From Bisbaumannia sp015645095 (GTDB lineage: Bacteria > Pseudomonadota > Gammaproteobacteria > Pseudomonadales > Halomonadaceae), in contig CP141893.1 in NCBI GenBank assembly GCA_036871055.1, positions 1,054,001 to 1,118,000 on the forward strand: a DNA stretch of 64,000 nucleotides, given 5' to 3'. Positions 1 to 8,721 of this stretch are shown in pieces; the stretch's first letter is position 1, and every line of letters starts with the position of its first letter. The notes under the pieces are model-generated. The model made no database searches, had not been told where the DNA came from, and saw only the letters and a list, made by a program, of their open reading frames with translations. The translations under genes and the position numbers were made by a program.

Positions 1-1
1 C

Positions 2-3000
2 CAGGTGCGCCAGACGGTGGATGGCAACCCGAGTGCCACCGGCGTCAACGCGGAGGCCTGGAGCATCGACGCCACGCCGCCGACGGTGACGCTCGAGCTC
101 GACCCCGCGACCGCCCTGGTGGACGTGGATGGCACCGAGACGGTGACCCAGGCCAGCGGCGATGTGTGGGTGACGCTGAGCTTTAGCGAGGCGATTGTCG
201 GGCTGAGCGAAGCCGACCTGGACGTGACGAACGGCGACCTGGTGGCGGGTACGCTCGCGGCGGTGCTGAACAGCGAGACCGAGTACCGGGTGCTGGTGCG
301 CCCGGACGCCGCCACCGAAGGCCAACTGACGGTGGGCCTGGCGGCGGGGGCCGAGCTCGAGGACGGCGCCGGCAATACGCTGGCGAGTCCCGGGGATCAG
401 AGCCTCAGCGTGGCGCTGGACACCCAGGCGCCGGACGCGCCGACGGTGGCGCTGGCCAATGACACCGGCGAGCAGGCCGGGGTCACCAGCGACAGCACCC
501 TGGCGCTTGGCGGGGTCGGCGAGGGCGACACCCTGCGCGTCTACGTGGATGGGGTGCTGCACGGCAGCGTGACGGCCGATGCCAACGGCGAGGCCAGCTA
601 CGACTTCGCCACCGACGGCGATGCCGGCCAGGGGGCACTGACCGCCGACGGCAGCGTCTACCAGCTGCGCGTCACCGCCACCGATGCGGCGGGCAACGTC
701 AGCGACGACGGTGCCCTGGCCTTCGTGCTTAGCGAGGCGGCGCTGGATGAGGCGCCGGGCGTGGCGCTGAGTGAGGACACCGGCAGCGTGGCCGGGGTGA
801 CCAGCGACGGCGAGGTCACGGTGAGCCTGGCGGCGGCCTTCGATGCCGGCGCCGGCGACAGCTGGGAGTACTCCACCAACGGCGGCACCGACTGGAGCGT
901 CGGCAGCGGCACCGGCTTTACGCTGGCCGAGGGCGACTACGCCCCCGGCGATATCCAGGTGCGCCAGACGGTGGATGGCAACCCGAGTGCCACCGGCGTC
1001 AACGCGGAGGCCTGGAGCATCGACGCCACGCCGCCGACGGTGACGCTCGAGCTCGACCCCGCGACCGCCCTGGTGGACGTGGATGGCACCGAGACGGTGA
1101 CCCAGGCCAGCGGCGATGTGTGGGTGACGCTGACGTTTAGCGAGGCGATTGTCGGGCTGAGCGAAGCCGACCTGGACGTGACGAACGGCGACCTGGTGGC
1201 GGGTACGCTCGCGGCGGTGCTGAACAGCGAGACCGAGTACCGGGTGCTGGTGCGCCCGGACGCCGCCACCGAAGGCCAACTGACGGTGGGCCTGGCGGCG
1301 GGGGCCGAGCTCGAGGACGGCGCCGGCAATACGCTGGCGAGTCCCGGGGATCAGAGCCTCAGCGTGGCGCTGGACACCCAGGCGCCGGACGCGCCGACGG
1401 TGGCGCTGGCCAATGACACCGGCGATCAGGCGGGGGTCACCGCGGACAGCACCCTGGCCCTCGGCGGGGTCGGCGAGGGCGACACCCTGCGCGTCTACGT
1501 GGATGGGGTGCTGCACGGCAGCGTGACGGCCGATGCCAACGGCGAGGCCAGCTACGACTTCGCCACCGACGGCGATGCCGGCCAGGGGGCACTGACCGCC
1601 GACGGCAGCGTCTACCAGCTGCGCGTCACCGCCACCGATGCGGCGGGCAACGTCAGCGGTGATGGCGCCCTGGCCTTCGTGCTTAGCGAGGCGGCGCTGG
1701 ATGAGGCGCCGGGCGTGGCGCTGAGTGAGGACACCGGCAGCGTGGCCGGGGTGACCAGCAACGACACGATCGAGGTGACCCTGGCGGCGGCCTTCGATGC
1801 CGGCGCCGGCGATAGCTGGGAGTACTCCAGCGACGCCGGACAAAGCTGGCAGGCTGGCAGCGGCACCGGCTTTACGCTGGCCGAGGGCGACTACGCCCCC
1901 GGCGACGTGCAGGTGCGCCAGACGGTGGATGGCAACGTCAGTGCCACCGGCGTCAACGCGGAGGCCTGGAGCATCGACGCCACGCCGCCGACGGTGACGC
2001 TCGAGCTCGACCCCGCGACCGCCCTGGTGGACGTGGATGGCACCGAGACGGTGACCCAGGCCAGCGGCGATGTGTGGGTGACGCTGAGCTTTAGCGAGGC
2101 GATTGTCGGGCTGAGCGAAGCCGACCTGGACGTGACCCATGGCCAGGTGGTGGCGGGTACGCTCGCGGCGGTGCTGAACAGCGAGACCGAGTACCGGGTG
2201 CTGGTGCGCCCGGGCGCGGGCGAGGAAGGCCAACTGACGGTGGGCCTGGCGGCGGGGGCCGAGCTCGAGGACGGCGCCGGCAATACGCTGGCGAGTCCCG
2301 GGGATCAGAGCCTCAGCGTGGCGCTGGACACCCAGGCGCCGGACGCGCCGACGGTGGCGCTGGCCAATGACACCGGCGAGCAGGCCGGGGTCACCAGCGA
2401 CAGCACCCTGGCCCTCGGCGGGGTCGGCGAGGGCGACACCCTGCGCGTCTACGTGGATGGGGTGCTGCACGGCAGCGTGACGGCCGATGCCAACGGCGAG
2501 GCCAGCTACGACTTCGCCACCGACGGCGATGCCGGCCAGGGGGCACTGACCGCCGACGGCAGCGTCTACCAGCTGCGCGTCACCGCCACCGATGCGGCGG
2601 GCAACGTCAGCGGTGATGGCGCCCTGGCCTTCGTGCTTAGCGAGGCGGCGCTGGATGAGGCGCCGGGCGTGGCGCTGAGTGAGGACACCGGCAGCGTGGC
2701 CGGGGTGACCAGCAACGACACGATCGAGGTGACCCTGGCGGCGGCCTTCGATGCCGGCGCCGGCGATAGCTGGGAGTACTCCAGCGACGCCGGACAAAGC
2801 TGGCAGGCTGGCAGCGGCACCGGCTTTACGCTGGCCGAGGGCGACTACGCCCCCGGCGACGTGCAGGTGCGCCAGACGGTGGATGGCAACGTCAGTGCCA
2901 CCGGCGTCAACGCGGAGGCCTGGAGCATCGACGCCACGCCGCCGACGGTGACGCTCGAGCTCGACCCCGCGACCGCCCTGGTGGACGTGGATGGCACCGA

Positions 3001-6000
3001 GACGGTGACCCAGGCGAGCGGCGACGTCTGGGTGACGCTGACGTTTAGCGAAGCGATCCACGGGCTGACGGAAGCCGACCTGGACGTGACGAACGGCGAC
3101 CTGGTGGCGGGTACGCTCGCGGCGGTGCTGAACAGCGAGACCGAGTACCGGGTGCTGGTGCGCCCGGACGCGGGCGAGGAAGGCCAACTGACGGTGGGCC
3201 TGGCGGCGGGGGCCGAGCTCGAGGACGGCGCCGGCAATACGCTGGCGAGTCCCGGGGATCAGAGCCTCAGCGTGGCGCTGGACACGAAGGCGCCGGACGC
3301 GCCGACGGTGGCGCTGGCCGAGGATACCGGCAGCGTGACCGGCGTGACCCACCACCCCGAGGTGACGGTGAGCGGCCTGGAGGCCGGCGCCAGCTGGGAG
3401 TACTCCACCGATGCCGGGCAAAGCTGGCAGGCGGGCAGCGACACCAGCTTCAGCCTGGCCGAGGGCGACTACGCCCCCGGCATGATCCAGGTGCGCCAGG
3501 AGGATGTGGCCGGCAACCGCAGCGAGGCGGGCGGCAATACCCAGGCCTGGACCCTCGACACCACCCCACCGAGTCTGAGCATCGACAGCTCGGCCCCGGC
3601 GGTGATCAACAGCACCACCGGCCCCGTCTGGGTCTACCTGGTCTTCGATGAGCCGGTGGTCGGCTTCAGCGAAGCGAATCTCGCGGTGACCAACGGCAGC
3701 CTGGTGGCCGATTCGCTGGTGGAGATCGGTAGTGGCCAGCAGTCCTATCGCGTTCAGCTGGCGGCCGATGACGATCTGGAGGGCCTCCTGACCCTCGAGG
3801 TCAACAACGTCGCCGACGGCGCCGGCAACCTGCTGAGCTCGGCGACCCATGAACTGACGGTGGACACCCTGGTGCCGGCGGCGCCGAGCCTGGCCCTGGA
3901 CGAGGATACCGGCAGCGTCTCCGGCGTCACCCAGAACGATACCCTGGTCATCACGGCCGAGGCCGGCGGCACGGTACGCGTCTATGCCGAAGACGGCGGC
4001 TTCCTCGGCGAGGCCAGCGAGAGCGACCCCGGCAGCTATGCCTTCACGCCCGGGCTCGACGACGGCGACAGCCTGACCCTGACCGCCACCGTCACCGACG
4101 CGGCGGGCAATGTCAGCGAGGGCTCGGCGCCGCTCAGCGTCACCCTGTACAGCGAGCCACCGACCATCGAGGCGGTCGCCTTCACCAGTGAGCCGGATGC
4201 CCTGCACGGGCTCTATGCCCAGGGCGATGAGATCGAGATCACCCTGACGCTCAACCGTTCCCTGGCGGCGATCACCGTCGATGACCCGACACCGCCCACC
4301 CTCGACCTCGAGCTGTTGAACGGCGCGAGCAGTACCACCGTGCAGGCGGTATGGCAGGGAGAGGAATCGGCAGACGGCACCACCCTGCTGCGTTTCGGCT
4401 ATACGGTCCAGCTCGAGGATCAGGCGGCGGAGGGCATCCGGGTCATCGCCGACTCCCTGGCCCTGAACGGCGCCACCCTCGAGGATGGTGCCGGCAACGC
4501 CCTGGATGGGAGCTTCGCCGGCCTGACCGATGCCAGCCAGGTGATCGATAACGACGTCGTGGTGATCACCGGCCTCGCCTTCGCCGACGATGAGCCCATC
4601 AACGCCTACCCGGCCGATGACGAGCTGGACGTCGTCGTGCAGCTCAGTGACGGCGTCACCTGGGAAGGCACTGGCGGCAGCAACCCCACCCTGACCCTGA
4701 TCGACGACCAGGACACCGAGTACCTGGCCGCCTACCACACCACCAAGAGCGACCCGGCGGCGGGCACCCTGGTGTTCAGCTATCCGGTTCAGGACGGTGA
4801 CAACGCCGCCCAGCTGGGGGTCCAGGGCAACGATCCCCTGCTGACCCTCTACGGCTGGACCCTGGCCCCTGTCGATGGCGACAAGAGCCTGCTCCTTGGC
4901 CATGACGGCCTGGCGCCCAGTGATCAGTACCGCCTCGACACCACGCCGCCGGACCTGGCGGAGGCCACGTTCGACATCACCTTCGATCGGCTTGACCCCA
5001 CCCTCGACTACCTGACCGAGGGCGACGAGATCCGCCTGGTGGTGGACTTCGGCGAGGCGCTGGCGTTGACGCTGAACGGCGCCACCCCGACCCTGGCCCT
5101 GGGCCAGGCGATGGGGGCCGCCAGCTACGATGCCAGCCAGAGCGACCTCGCCCAGGGCCGGCTGGCCTTCGTCTACACGGTGGGCGAGAACGATCTCTCC
5201 CAGGACGGGCTCTTCCTCGCCGCCGACCCCCTGGACCTGGATGGCGCCGCCCTCACCGACCTGGCCGGCAACGCCGCCCAGCTCGGCTTTTCGGGCGGCC
5301 GGGTCGATGCCCTGTCGGTGATCACCAGCGAGGCCCCCGTCATCACCCAGGCCGAACTCTGGGCGACACCGATGAGCGGCTGGTACGACGACGGCGACAC
5401 GATCCAGGTGCGGCTCCACTTCCACGACGCCATCGACCTGGAGACCGGCGGCGGCAGCCCCAGCCTCAATCTGCAGATCGGCGATAGCCTGGTCACGGCG
5501 ACCTACGCGAGCCACGACGCCGCGGCGGGCTGGCTCCAATTCCAGGCCACGGCCCCGGCGGACGAATACACCGAGGCGATCGCGGTGCCGGCCGATGCCC
5601 TGGCGCTCAATGGCGCCAGCCTGACCGCCACGGATGGCACGACCCCCGCCGTGCTCACCCACCCGGCGCTGAGCCTGGTCGGCGGCGTGGACAGCCTGGC
5701 GCGCGTTATCACCGAGGTGAGCGCAGCAGCGCCGGACAACGGCGTCTACTACGCGGACGACGAGACGCTGCAACTGGAGGTGAACTTCAACCGGCCGATG
5801 AGCACAAGCGGCGACTTCGCCGCGACCCTGGCGGTCACCATCGGCGGCGAGGCCTTCACCGCCAGCTACGATGCGGCGGCCAGTGCCGCCACGGACGGCC
5901 TGGTGTTTACGCTGCCGTTCGAGGGGCTGGCCCTCGACGACGGCAGCTATCACCTCGCCGCGGGGTCGCTCAATATCACCACTGGTGAATTGCAAAGTCA

Positions 6001-6946
6001 GAGCGGTGCGGAGTTGTTCGGCCCGGGCGACAGCCTGGCGAGCCCCGACGGCACCACCGCCAGCCATCCGCTGGTGGTGGGCGAGCCCGCGGCCTCGGCG
6101 ATCACGGGCACCCCGACGCTGGAGGGCTTTATCGATAACGTCGGCGACTATCAGGGCGATAGCGCCGACTCCGACCGCCTGGCCACCAATCACACCACCG
6201 ACGACACCACCCCGACCCTCTATGGCGACGGCGAGGCGGGCCGCTGGGTGGCCATCGAGGCCACCCCGGTGGGCGGCGCTAGCGCCGAGACCGTGGCATA
6301 CACCCTGGTGGATGACAGCGGCAGCTGGCAGGTGGAGACCCCGGCCCTGGACCCGGGCGGCTATCACTTCAGCGCCCGCTACTACGATCCCGACACCCAG
6401 GACGTCGGGAGCCCCAGCGCGGAGCGCTACCTCTATGTGGGCACCCCGGACGTGCTGCTGGCCGGGGCCTTCGCCGGGGTGGGCAACGGGCACATGAACG
6501 AGGATTCCCAGCTGATCCTGCCGTTCTCCTTCGTCGATGACGCGGGCGAGGCCCGGCTCTTCTACGCCTTCGATGGCAATGGCAATGGGGTCCTGGGTGA
6601 TTCCGTAGATCGCCTGCGGCATAGCGATGATCTACCGGCGCTGCTGAACGACGGCAATCGACTCGATGCGGCAAACTCCGACGCCCCCGGGGGCAGTGCG
6701 GATGAGCCCTCCTTTGAGGCGCGCAGCACCGACTTGGACGGGGTAACCATCGCCCTGCCGCTGCGCGATGAGCTGCAGGCGCTGGCGGCCCAGGCCGGCG
6801 TGCAGCCGGCGGGTTGGTCCACTGACTTTTATTGGTCGGCCACGCCCGCCTCGTCGAGCATGCATGACATTATGCGCTTGACGGACGGCCTCACCAGCAC
6901 CTACGACGACACCATCAACGGCGTTGTGGCGTTCGAGGTGTTGTAG
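2..6946 (+). CDS. Giant Ig-repeat surface adhesin, C-terminal 2313 residues (5' partial); DGR target protein
   Basis: The frame is open at the left edge, so the N-terminus lies outside the window. Residues 1 to about 1160 are near-identical 318-residue blocks. Each has a Big-type Ig domain (segments such as SFSEAIVGLSEADL and LEDGAGNTLASPG) followed by two further beta domains ending in DAAGNVS-type motifs. Residues about 1390-2080 hold four or five divergent domains of another beta type (LALNGA and DLAGNA motifs). Residues 2269-2313 are the DGR variable region with a YWSAT motif, as in C-type-lectin-like or Lcl-type folds, ending in VAFEVL and a stop. Composition is acidic and almost Cys-free, typical of secreted adhesins. 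No secretion signal can be judged because the N-terminus is missing and the C-terminus is the variable domain. A giant surface protein is likely by architecture; its ligand and export route are unknown. Confidence 0.9.
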   Translation, partial: QVRQTVDGNPSATGVNAEAWSIDATPPTVTLELDPATALVDVDGTETVTQASGDVWVTLSFSEAIVGLSEADLDVTNGDLVAGTLAAVLNSETEYRVLVRPDAATEGQLTVGLAAGAELEDGAGNTLASPGDQSLSVALDTQAPDAPTVALANDTGEQAGVTSDSTLALGGVGEGDTLRVYVDGVLHGSVTADANGEASYDFATDGDAGQGALTADGSVYQLRVTATDAAGNVSDDGALAFVLSEAALDEAPGVALSEDTGSVAGVTSDGEVTVSLAAAFDAGAGDSWEYSTNGGTDWSVGSGTGFTLAEGDYAPGDIQVRQTVDGNPSATGVNAEAWSIDATPPTVTLELDPATALVDVDGTETVTQASGDVWVTLTFSEAIVGLSEADLDVTNGDLVAGTLAAVLNSETEYRVLVRPDAATEGQLTVGLAAGAELEDGAGNTLASPGDQSLSVALDTQAPDAPTVALANDTGDQAGVTADSTLALGGVGEGDTLRVYVDGVLHGSVTADANGEASYDFATDGDAGQGALTADGSVYQLRVTATDAAGNVSGDGALAFVLSEAALDEAPGVALSEDTGSVAGVTSNDTIEVTLAAAFDAGAGDSWEYSSDAGQSWQAGSGTGFTLAEGDYAPGDVQVRQTVDGNVSATGVNAEAWSIDATPPTVTLELDPATALVDVDGTETVTQASGDVWVTLSFSEAIVGLSEADLDVTHGQVVAGTLAAVLNSETEYRVLVRPGAGEEGQLTVGLAAGAELEDGAGNTLASPGDQSLSVALDTQAPDAPTVALANDTGEQAGVTSDSTLALGGVGEGDTLRVYVDGVLHGSVTADANGEASYDFATDGDAGQGALTADGSVYQLRVTATDAAGNVSGDGALAFVLSEAALDEAPGVALSEDTGSVAGVTSNDTIEVTLAAAFDAGAGDSWEYSSDAGQSWQAGSGTGFTLAEGDYAPGDVQVRQTVDGNVSATGVNAEAWSIDATPPTVTLELDPATALVDVDGTETVTQASGDVWVTLTFSEAIHGLTEADLDVTNGDLVAGTLAAVLNSETEYRVLVRPDAGEEGQLTVGLAAGAELEDGAGNTLASPGDQSLSVALDTKAPDAPTVALAEDTGSVTGVTHHPEVTVSGLEAGASWEYSTDAGQSWQAGSDTSFSLAEGDYAPGMIQVRQEDVAGNRSEAGGNTQAWTLDTTPPSLSIDSSAPAVINSTTGPVWVYLVFDEPVVGFSEANLAVTNGSLVADSLVEIGSGQQSYRVQLAADDDLEGLLTLEVNNVADGAGNLLSSATHELTVDTLVPAAPSLALDEDTGSVSGVTQNDTLVITAEAGGTVRVYAEDGGFLGEASESDPGSYAFTPGLDDGDSLTLTATVTDAAGNVSEGSAPLSVTLYSEPPTIEAVAFTSEPDALHGLYAQGDEIEITLTLNRSLAAITVDDPTPPTLDLELLNGASSTTVQAVWQGEESADGTTLLRFGYTVQLEDQAAEGIRVIADSLALNGATLEDGAGNALDGSFAGLTDASQVIDNDVVVITGLAFADDEPINAYPADDELDVVVQLSDGVTWEGTGGSNPTLTLIDDQDTEYLAAYHTTKSDPAAGTLVFSYPVQDGDNAAQLGVQGNDPLLTLYGWTLAPVDGDKSLLLGHDGLAPSDQYRLDTTPPDLAEATFDITFDRLDPTLDYLTEGDEIRLVVDFGEALALTLNGATPTLALGQAMGAASYDASQSDLAQGRLAFVYTVGENDLSQDGLFLAADPLDLDGAALTDLAGNAAQLGFSGGRVDALSVITSEAPVITQAELWATPMSGWYDDGDTIQVRLHFHDAIDLETGGGSPSLNLQIGDSLVTATYASHDAAAGWLQFQATAPADEYTEAIAVPADALALNGASLTATDGTTPAVLTHPALSLVGGVDSLARVITEVSAAAPDNGVYYADDETLQLEVNFNRPMSTSGDFAATLAVTIGGEAFTASYDAAASAATDGLVFTLPFEGLALDDGSYHLAAGSLNITTGELQSQSGAELFGPGDSLASPDGTTASHPLVVGEPAASAITGTPTLEGFIDNVGDYQGDSADSDRLATNHTTDDTTPTLYGDGEAGRWVAIEATPVGGASAETVAYTLVDDSGSWQVETPALDPGGYHFSARYYDPDTQDVGSPSAERYLYVGTPDVLLAGAFAGVGNGHMNEDSQLILPFSFVDDAGEARLFYAFDGNGNGVLGDSVDRLRHSDDLPALLNDGNRLDAANSDAPGGSADEPSFEARSTDLDGVTIALPLRDELQALAAQAGVQPAGWSTDFYWSATPASSSMHDIMRLTDGLTSTYDDTINGVVAFEVL
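7..3492 (+). repeat. In-frame tandem repeats of 954 bp (three full units plus a 624-bp unit) in the adhesin gene
   Basis: The segment beginning GCGCCAGACGGTGGATGGCA starts at 7, 961, 1915 and 2869, exactly 954 bp (318 codons) apart. The next equivalent point, GCGCCAGGAGG, is at 3493, so the last unit is only 624 bp. It lacks 330 bp (110 codons) between two VAL-containing motifs. Long stretches are identical between units; differences are mostly short codon clusters such as VTNGDLV versus VTHGQVV. Such repeats can gain or lose units by recombination and are difficult to assemble from short reads. Confidence 0.95.
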
Positions 6947-6961
6947 GCTTGCCGCCAGAGC
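6808..6961 (+). other. DGR variable repeat (VR) at the 3' end of the adhesin gene
   Basis: These 154 bp align without gaps to 7260-7413 at a constant offset of 452. There are 22 differences. In 19 the template has A and this copy has C, G or T. The other three are template C to T, T to G and G to A. The 5' 13-14 bp and the 3' 37 bp (6925-6961, including the TAG stop) are identical, as expected for the ends of a retrohomed tract; the 3' block would hold the initiation-of-mutagenic-homology site. Thirteen of fourteen template Asn codons are changed, to Thr, Asp, Phe, Ile, Leu, Ser, Tyr, Gly or Val. A GC-only tract, CCCCCCGGGG, follows at 6961-6970 and may be the cruciform-forming element seen after other DGR VRs. 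Confidence 0.96.
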
Positions 6962-7259
6962 CCCCCGGGGTGTTGAGGTTTGAGGTTTGACCTTTGAGTT
7001 TTTTGGGGTTTTTCGGGCTGGATCAGGAGGCCAAGGCGAGCGGGCAGGGCGGTGGGGCCGGGCGCGACAGGGGGCATCCTGCCCGTCATCGACGGGTGCC
7101 CCATGGGGTGGGTGGCCACGGCTGCCCACAAAAGGGGCCCGGGGGATGTGGCTGGCGCTTTCCGCGCGACCCTGGCGGTCGCGCATCATCGAAGGCCGCG
7201 CGGTGAAAACGGCAAGGCAAGGGTCGCCAGTGAGCGCGACACCCAGTGAAAGCGCAATG
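6947..7259 (+). promoter_or_regulatory. Spacer between adhesin stop and template repeat, with nested hairpins; probable leader or promoter of the template RNA
   Basis: No convincing gene is present. Two strong inverted repeats are visible. GGGGCA at 7071-7076 pairs with TGCCCC at 7097-7102, enclosing CCCGTC/GACGGG. GCGCGACC at 7164-7171 pairs perfectly with GGTCGCGC at 7177-7184. The second GTCGCGC can alternatively pair with GCGCGAC at 7234-7240, just upstream of the template, giving two mutually exclusive folds. DGR template RNAs are known to need flanking structure, so a role in template RNA is plausible but inferred. The first 60 bases after the stop contain T-rich runs but no clean terminator. 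Confidence 0.5.
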
Positions 7260-7413
7260 GGCGGGTTGGTCCAATAACAATCATTGGTCGGCCACGCCCT
7301 CCTCGTCGAGCAAACATAACAATGTGCGCTTGACGGACGGCAACACCAACAACAACAACGACACCAACAACAACAATGTGGCGTTCGAGGTGTTGTAGGC
7401 TTGCCGCCAGAGC
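7260..7413 (+). ncRNA. DGR template repeat (TR)
   Basis: This is the invariant donor copy of 6808-6961. Read in the adhesin frame it would encode 14 Asn codons (AAC or AAT) exactly at the diversified positions, plus one AAA. AAY codons are the classic template design because adenine-specific mutagenesis then reaches 15 amino acids without stop codons. It has no start codon or own gene context and lies between the adhesin and the 3' end of the RT gene. The mutable adenines are on the plus strand, so the template RNA must read in the same direction as the adhesin and opposite to the RT gene. The exact ends of the RNA cannot be read from sequence. Confidence 0.94.
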
Positions 7414-7459
7414 AACATCGCCGCCTGCGCCCGGCCCCACCCCCCTGCCCGTTAGCCAT

Positions 7460-8710
7460 TTAGTCCCGGCGTATCATCAGCCAGTGACGACGCAGCCGCA
7501 AATGGCGATAGGCCGCATCGGCCGGCACGAAGAAGCGGCGCAGTGTGCCCAGTTCGCGATGGTAGAGGTGATGGCGCAGGCGAAAGGTATTGGCCTGGCG
7601 GAACAGGCCGTAGTAGCTGTTGAGGGTGGCCAGCATGCGCTGCAGCAGCGCCGGGTTGGGCACGCCGGGCGCGTACCACACCGGATGGTCGCGCAGCCAG
7701 CGCTGCCAGGCCGCGGTCAGTTGGCTGGGCGGCCCTGCCGGCCGGGCCGGGTCGAGCAGCGCCTGGAAGGCGCGCAGGCGCTGGCGCAGGGCGCGCACGC
7801 TGCGCTGGCGTACCTGGCTGTGGAAGGGGTAGACGATGGCGCCGAGGAAGTTGGCGCCCTGGTTGACCCGCTGCAGCACCACCTTGCGGGGGTGCAGCGC
7901 CAGCCCCAGCCGCTCGTCGAGAAAGGCGGCGATCTGTCGCCGATGGGCCACCAGGGTCTCGGCGTCGTCGGCCAGCAGGATCATATCGTCCATATAGCGG
8001 AGATAGCCCTTGACCTTGAGGCGGTGCTTGACGAACTGATCCAGCGGGTCGAGGTAGAGGTTGGCGAAGCACTGGCTGGTCAGGCTGCCGATCGGCAGGC
8101 CGACCCCGGGGGCGGCGCCGTACAGCGACTTGTGGCGGGGGATCCGGCGCAGCAGCCGGCGGTCGCCGCTGGGGAGGGGCGCCGGGTCGAGCGGGTCCTG
8201 GGCGAGGATCGCCTGGGCCACCCGGTCGAGTTGCCCGAGGTCCTCCTCGGCGAACGGCAGCCGTGGTCGCCACGTCTGGCGCCACATCGCCAGCAGCCTG
8301 GCGCGCTCGATGGAGGGAAAGAAGGCCTGGATATCGAGCTGGCAATACCAGCGGTGGCCGGGCTGACGCATGAAATGCTGCAGCCGGGCGATGGCCCGGT
8401 GGGTGCCGCCGCCCTTGCGGTTGGCATAGGTGTCGTCGATCAGCCGCTGCTCGAGCCAGGGGCCGATATGCCCGATCAGCCACAGTTGCACCAGGCGGTC
8501 GGCAAAGGCCGGGGCGAAGATCTCGCGCAGCTTGGGGTCGGTCACCGCAAACACCGAACAGGGGTCGGGGCGATAGTGGCCCTGGGCAATCTGGGCGGCC
8601 AGCGCCCAGGCGAGGCGCGGCAGGTCGATCAAGGCCGCGCGTTTCTGTTCACTGGGGCCGGCCTTGGCGGCACACGCCATCAACTGCCGGGCAATCTCGT
8701 TTTCCGTCAT
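7460..8710 (-). CDS. DGR reverse transcriptase (416 aa)
   Basis: Copies the template RNA into adenine-mutagenised cDNA that replaces the variable repeat. Visible RT motifs are: LDIQAFFPS at residues 125-133 with the first catalytic Asp; GLPIGSLTSQ at 204-213, which fits the DGR-specific IGxxxSQ pattern rather than the QGxxxSP of retroviral and group II intron enzymes; YMDD at 239-242; LHPRK at 272-276; and GANFLG at 285-290. The length is usual for DGR RTs, and there is no maturase, endonuclease or RNase H domain. The start ATG is at 8708-8710, eight bases from the divergent avd start; no Shine-Dalgarno sequence is visible. The gene runs opposite to both template and target, an uncommon arrangement. 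A long plus-strand open frame over this gene is a GC-driven shadow. Confidence 0.95.
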   Translation of the reverse strand: MTENEIARQLMACAAKAGPSEQKRAALIDLPRLAWALAAQIAQGHYRPDPCSVFAVTDPKLREIFAPAFADRLVQLWLIGHIGPWLEQRLIDDTYANRKGGGTHRAIARLQHFMRQPGHRWYCQLDIQAFFPSIERARLLAMWRQTWRPRLPFAEEDLGQLDRVAQAILAQDPLDPAPLPSGDRRLLRRIPRHKSLYGAAPGVGLPIGSLTSQCFANLYLDPLDQFVKHRLKVKGYLRYMDDMILLADDAETLVAHRRQIAAFLDERLGLALHPRKVVLQRVNQGANFLGAIVYPFHSQVRQRSVRALRQRLRAFQALLDPARPAGPPSQLTAAWQRWLRDHPVWYAPGVPNPALLQRMLATLNSYYGLFRQANTFRLRHHLYHRELGTLRRFFVPADAAYRHLRLRRHWLMIRRD

Positions 8711-8721
8711 GGTGCACCATG
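8708..8721. promoter_or_regulatory. Perfect 14-bp palindrome holding both divergent start codons (RT and avd)
   Basis: CATGGTGCACCATG is its own reverse complement. Its left CAT is the RT start codon on the minus strand and its right ATG is the avd start on the plus strand. Only eight bases separate the two start codons, so the signals of each gene must lie inside the coding region of the other. It could be an operator or a chance result of two facing starts. Confidence 0.6.

Noticed and set aside
5871..6497. 208-codon Arg/Pro-rich frame inside the adhesin gene
   Set aside because: Shadow of the adhesin frame; composition typical of out-of-frame GC-rich DNA.
7260..7413. The second copy of the adhesin end as a decayed gene duplication
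   Set aside because: Differences are concentrated at template adenines and it lies beside an RT and avd; random decay would not give that pattern.
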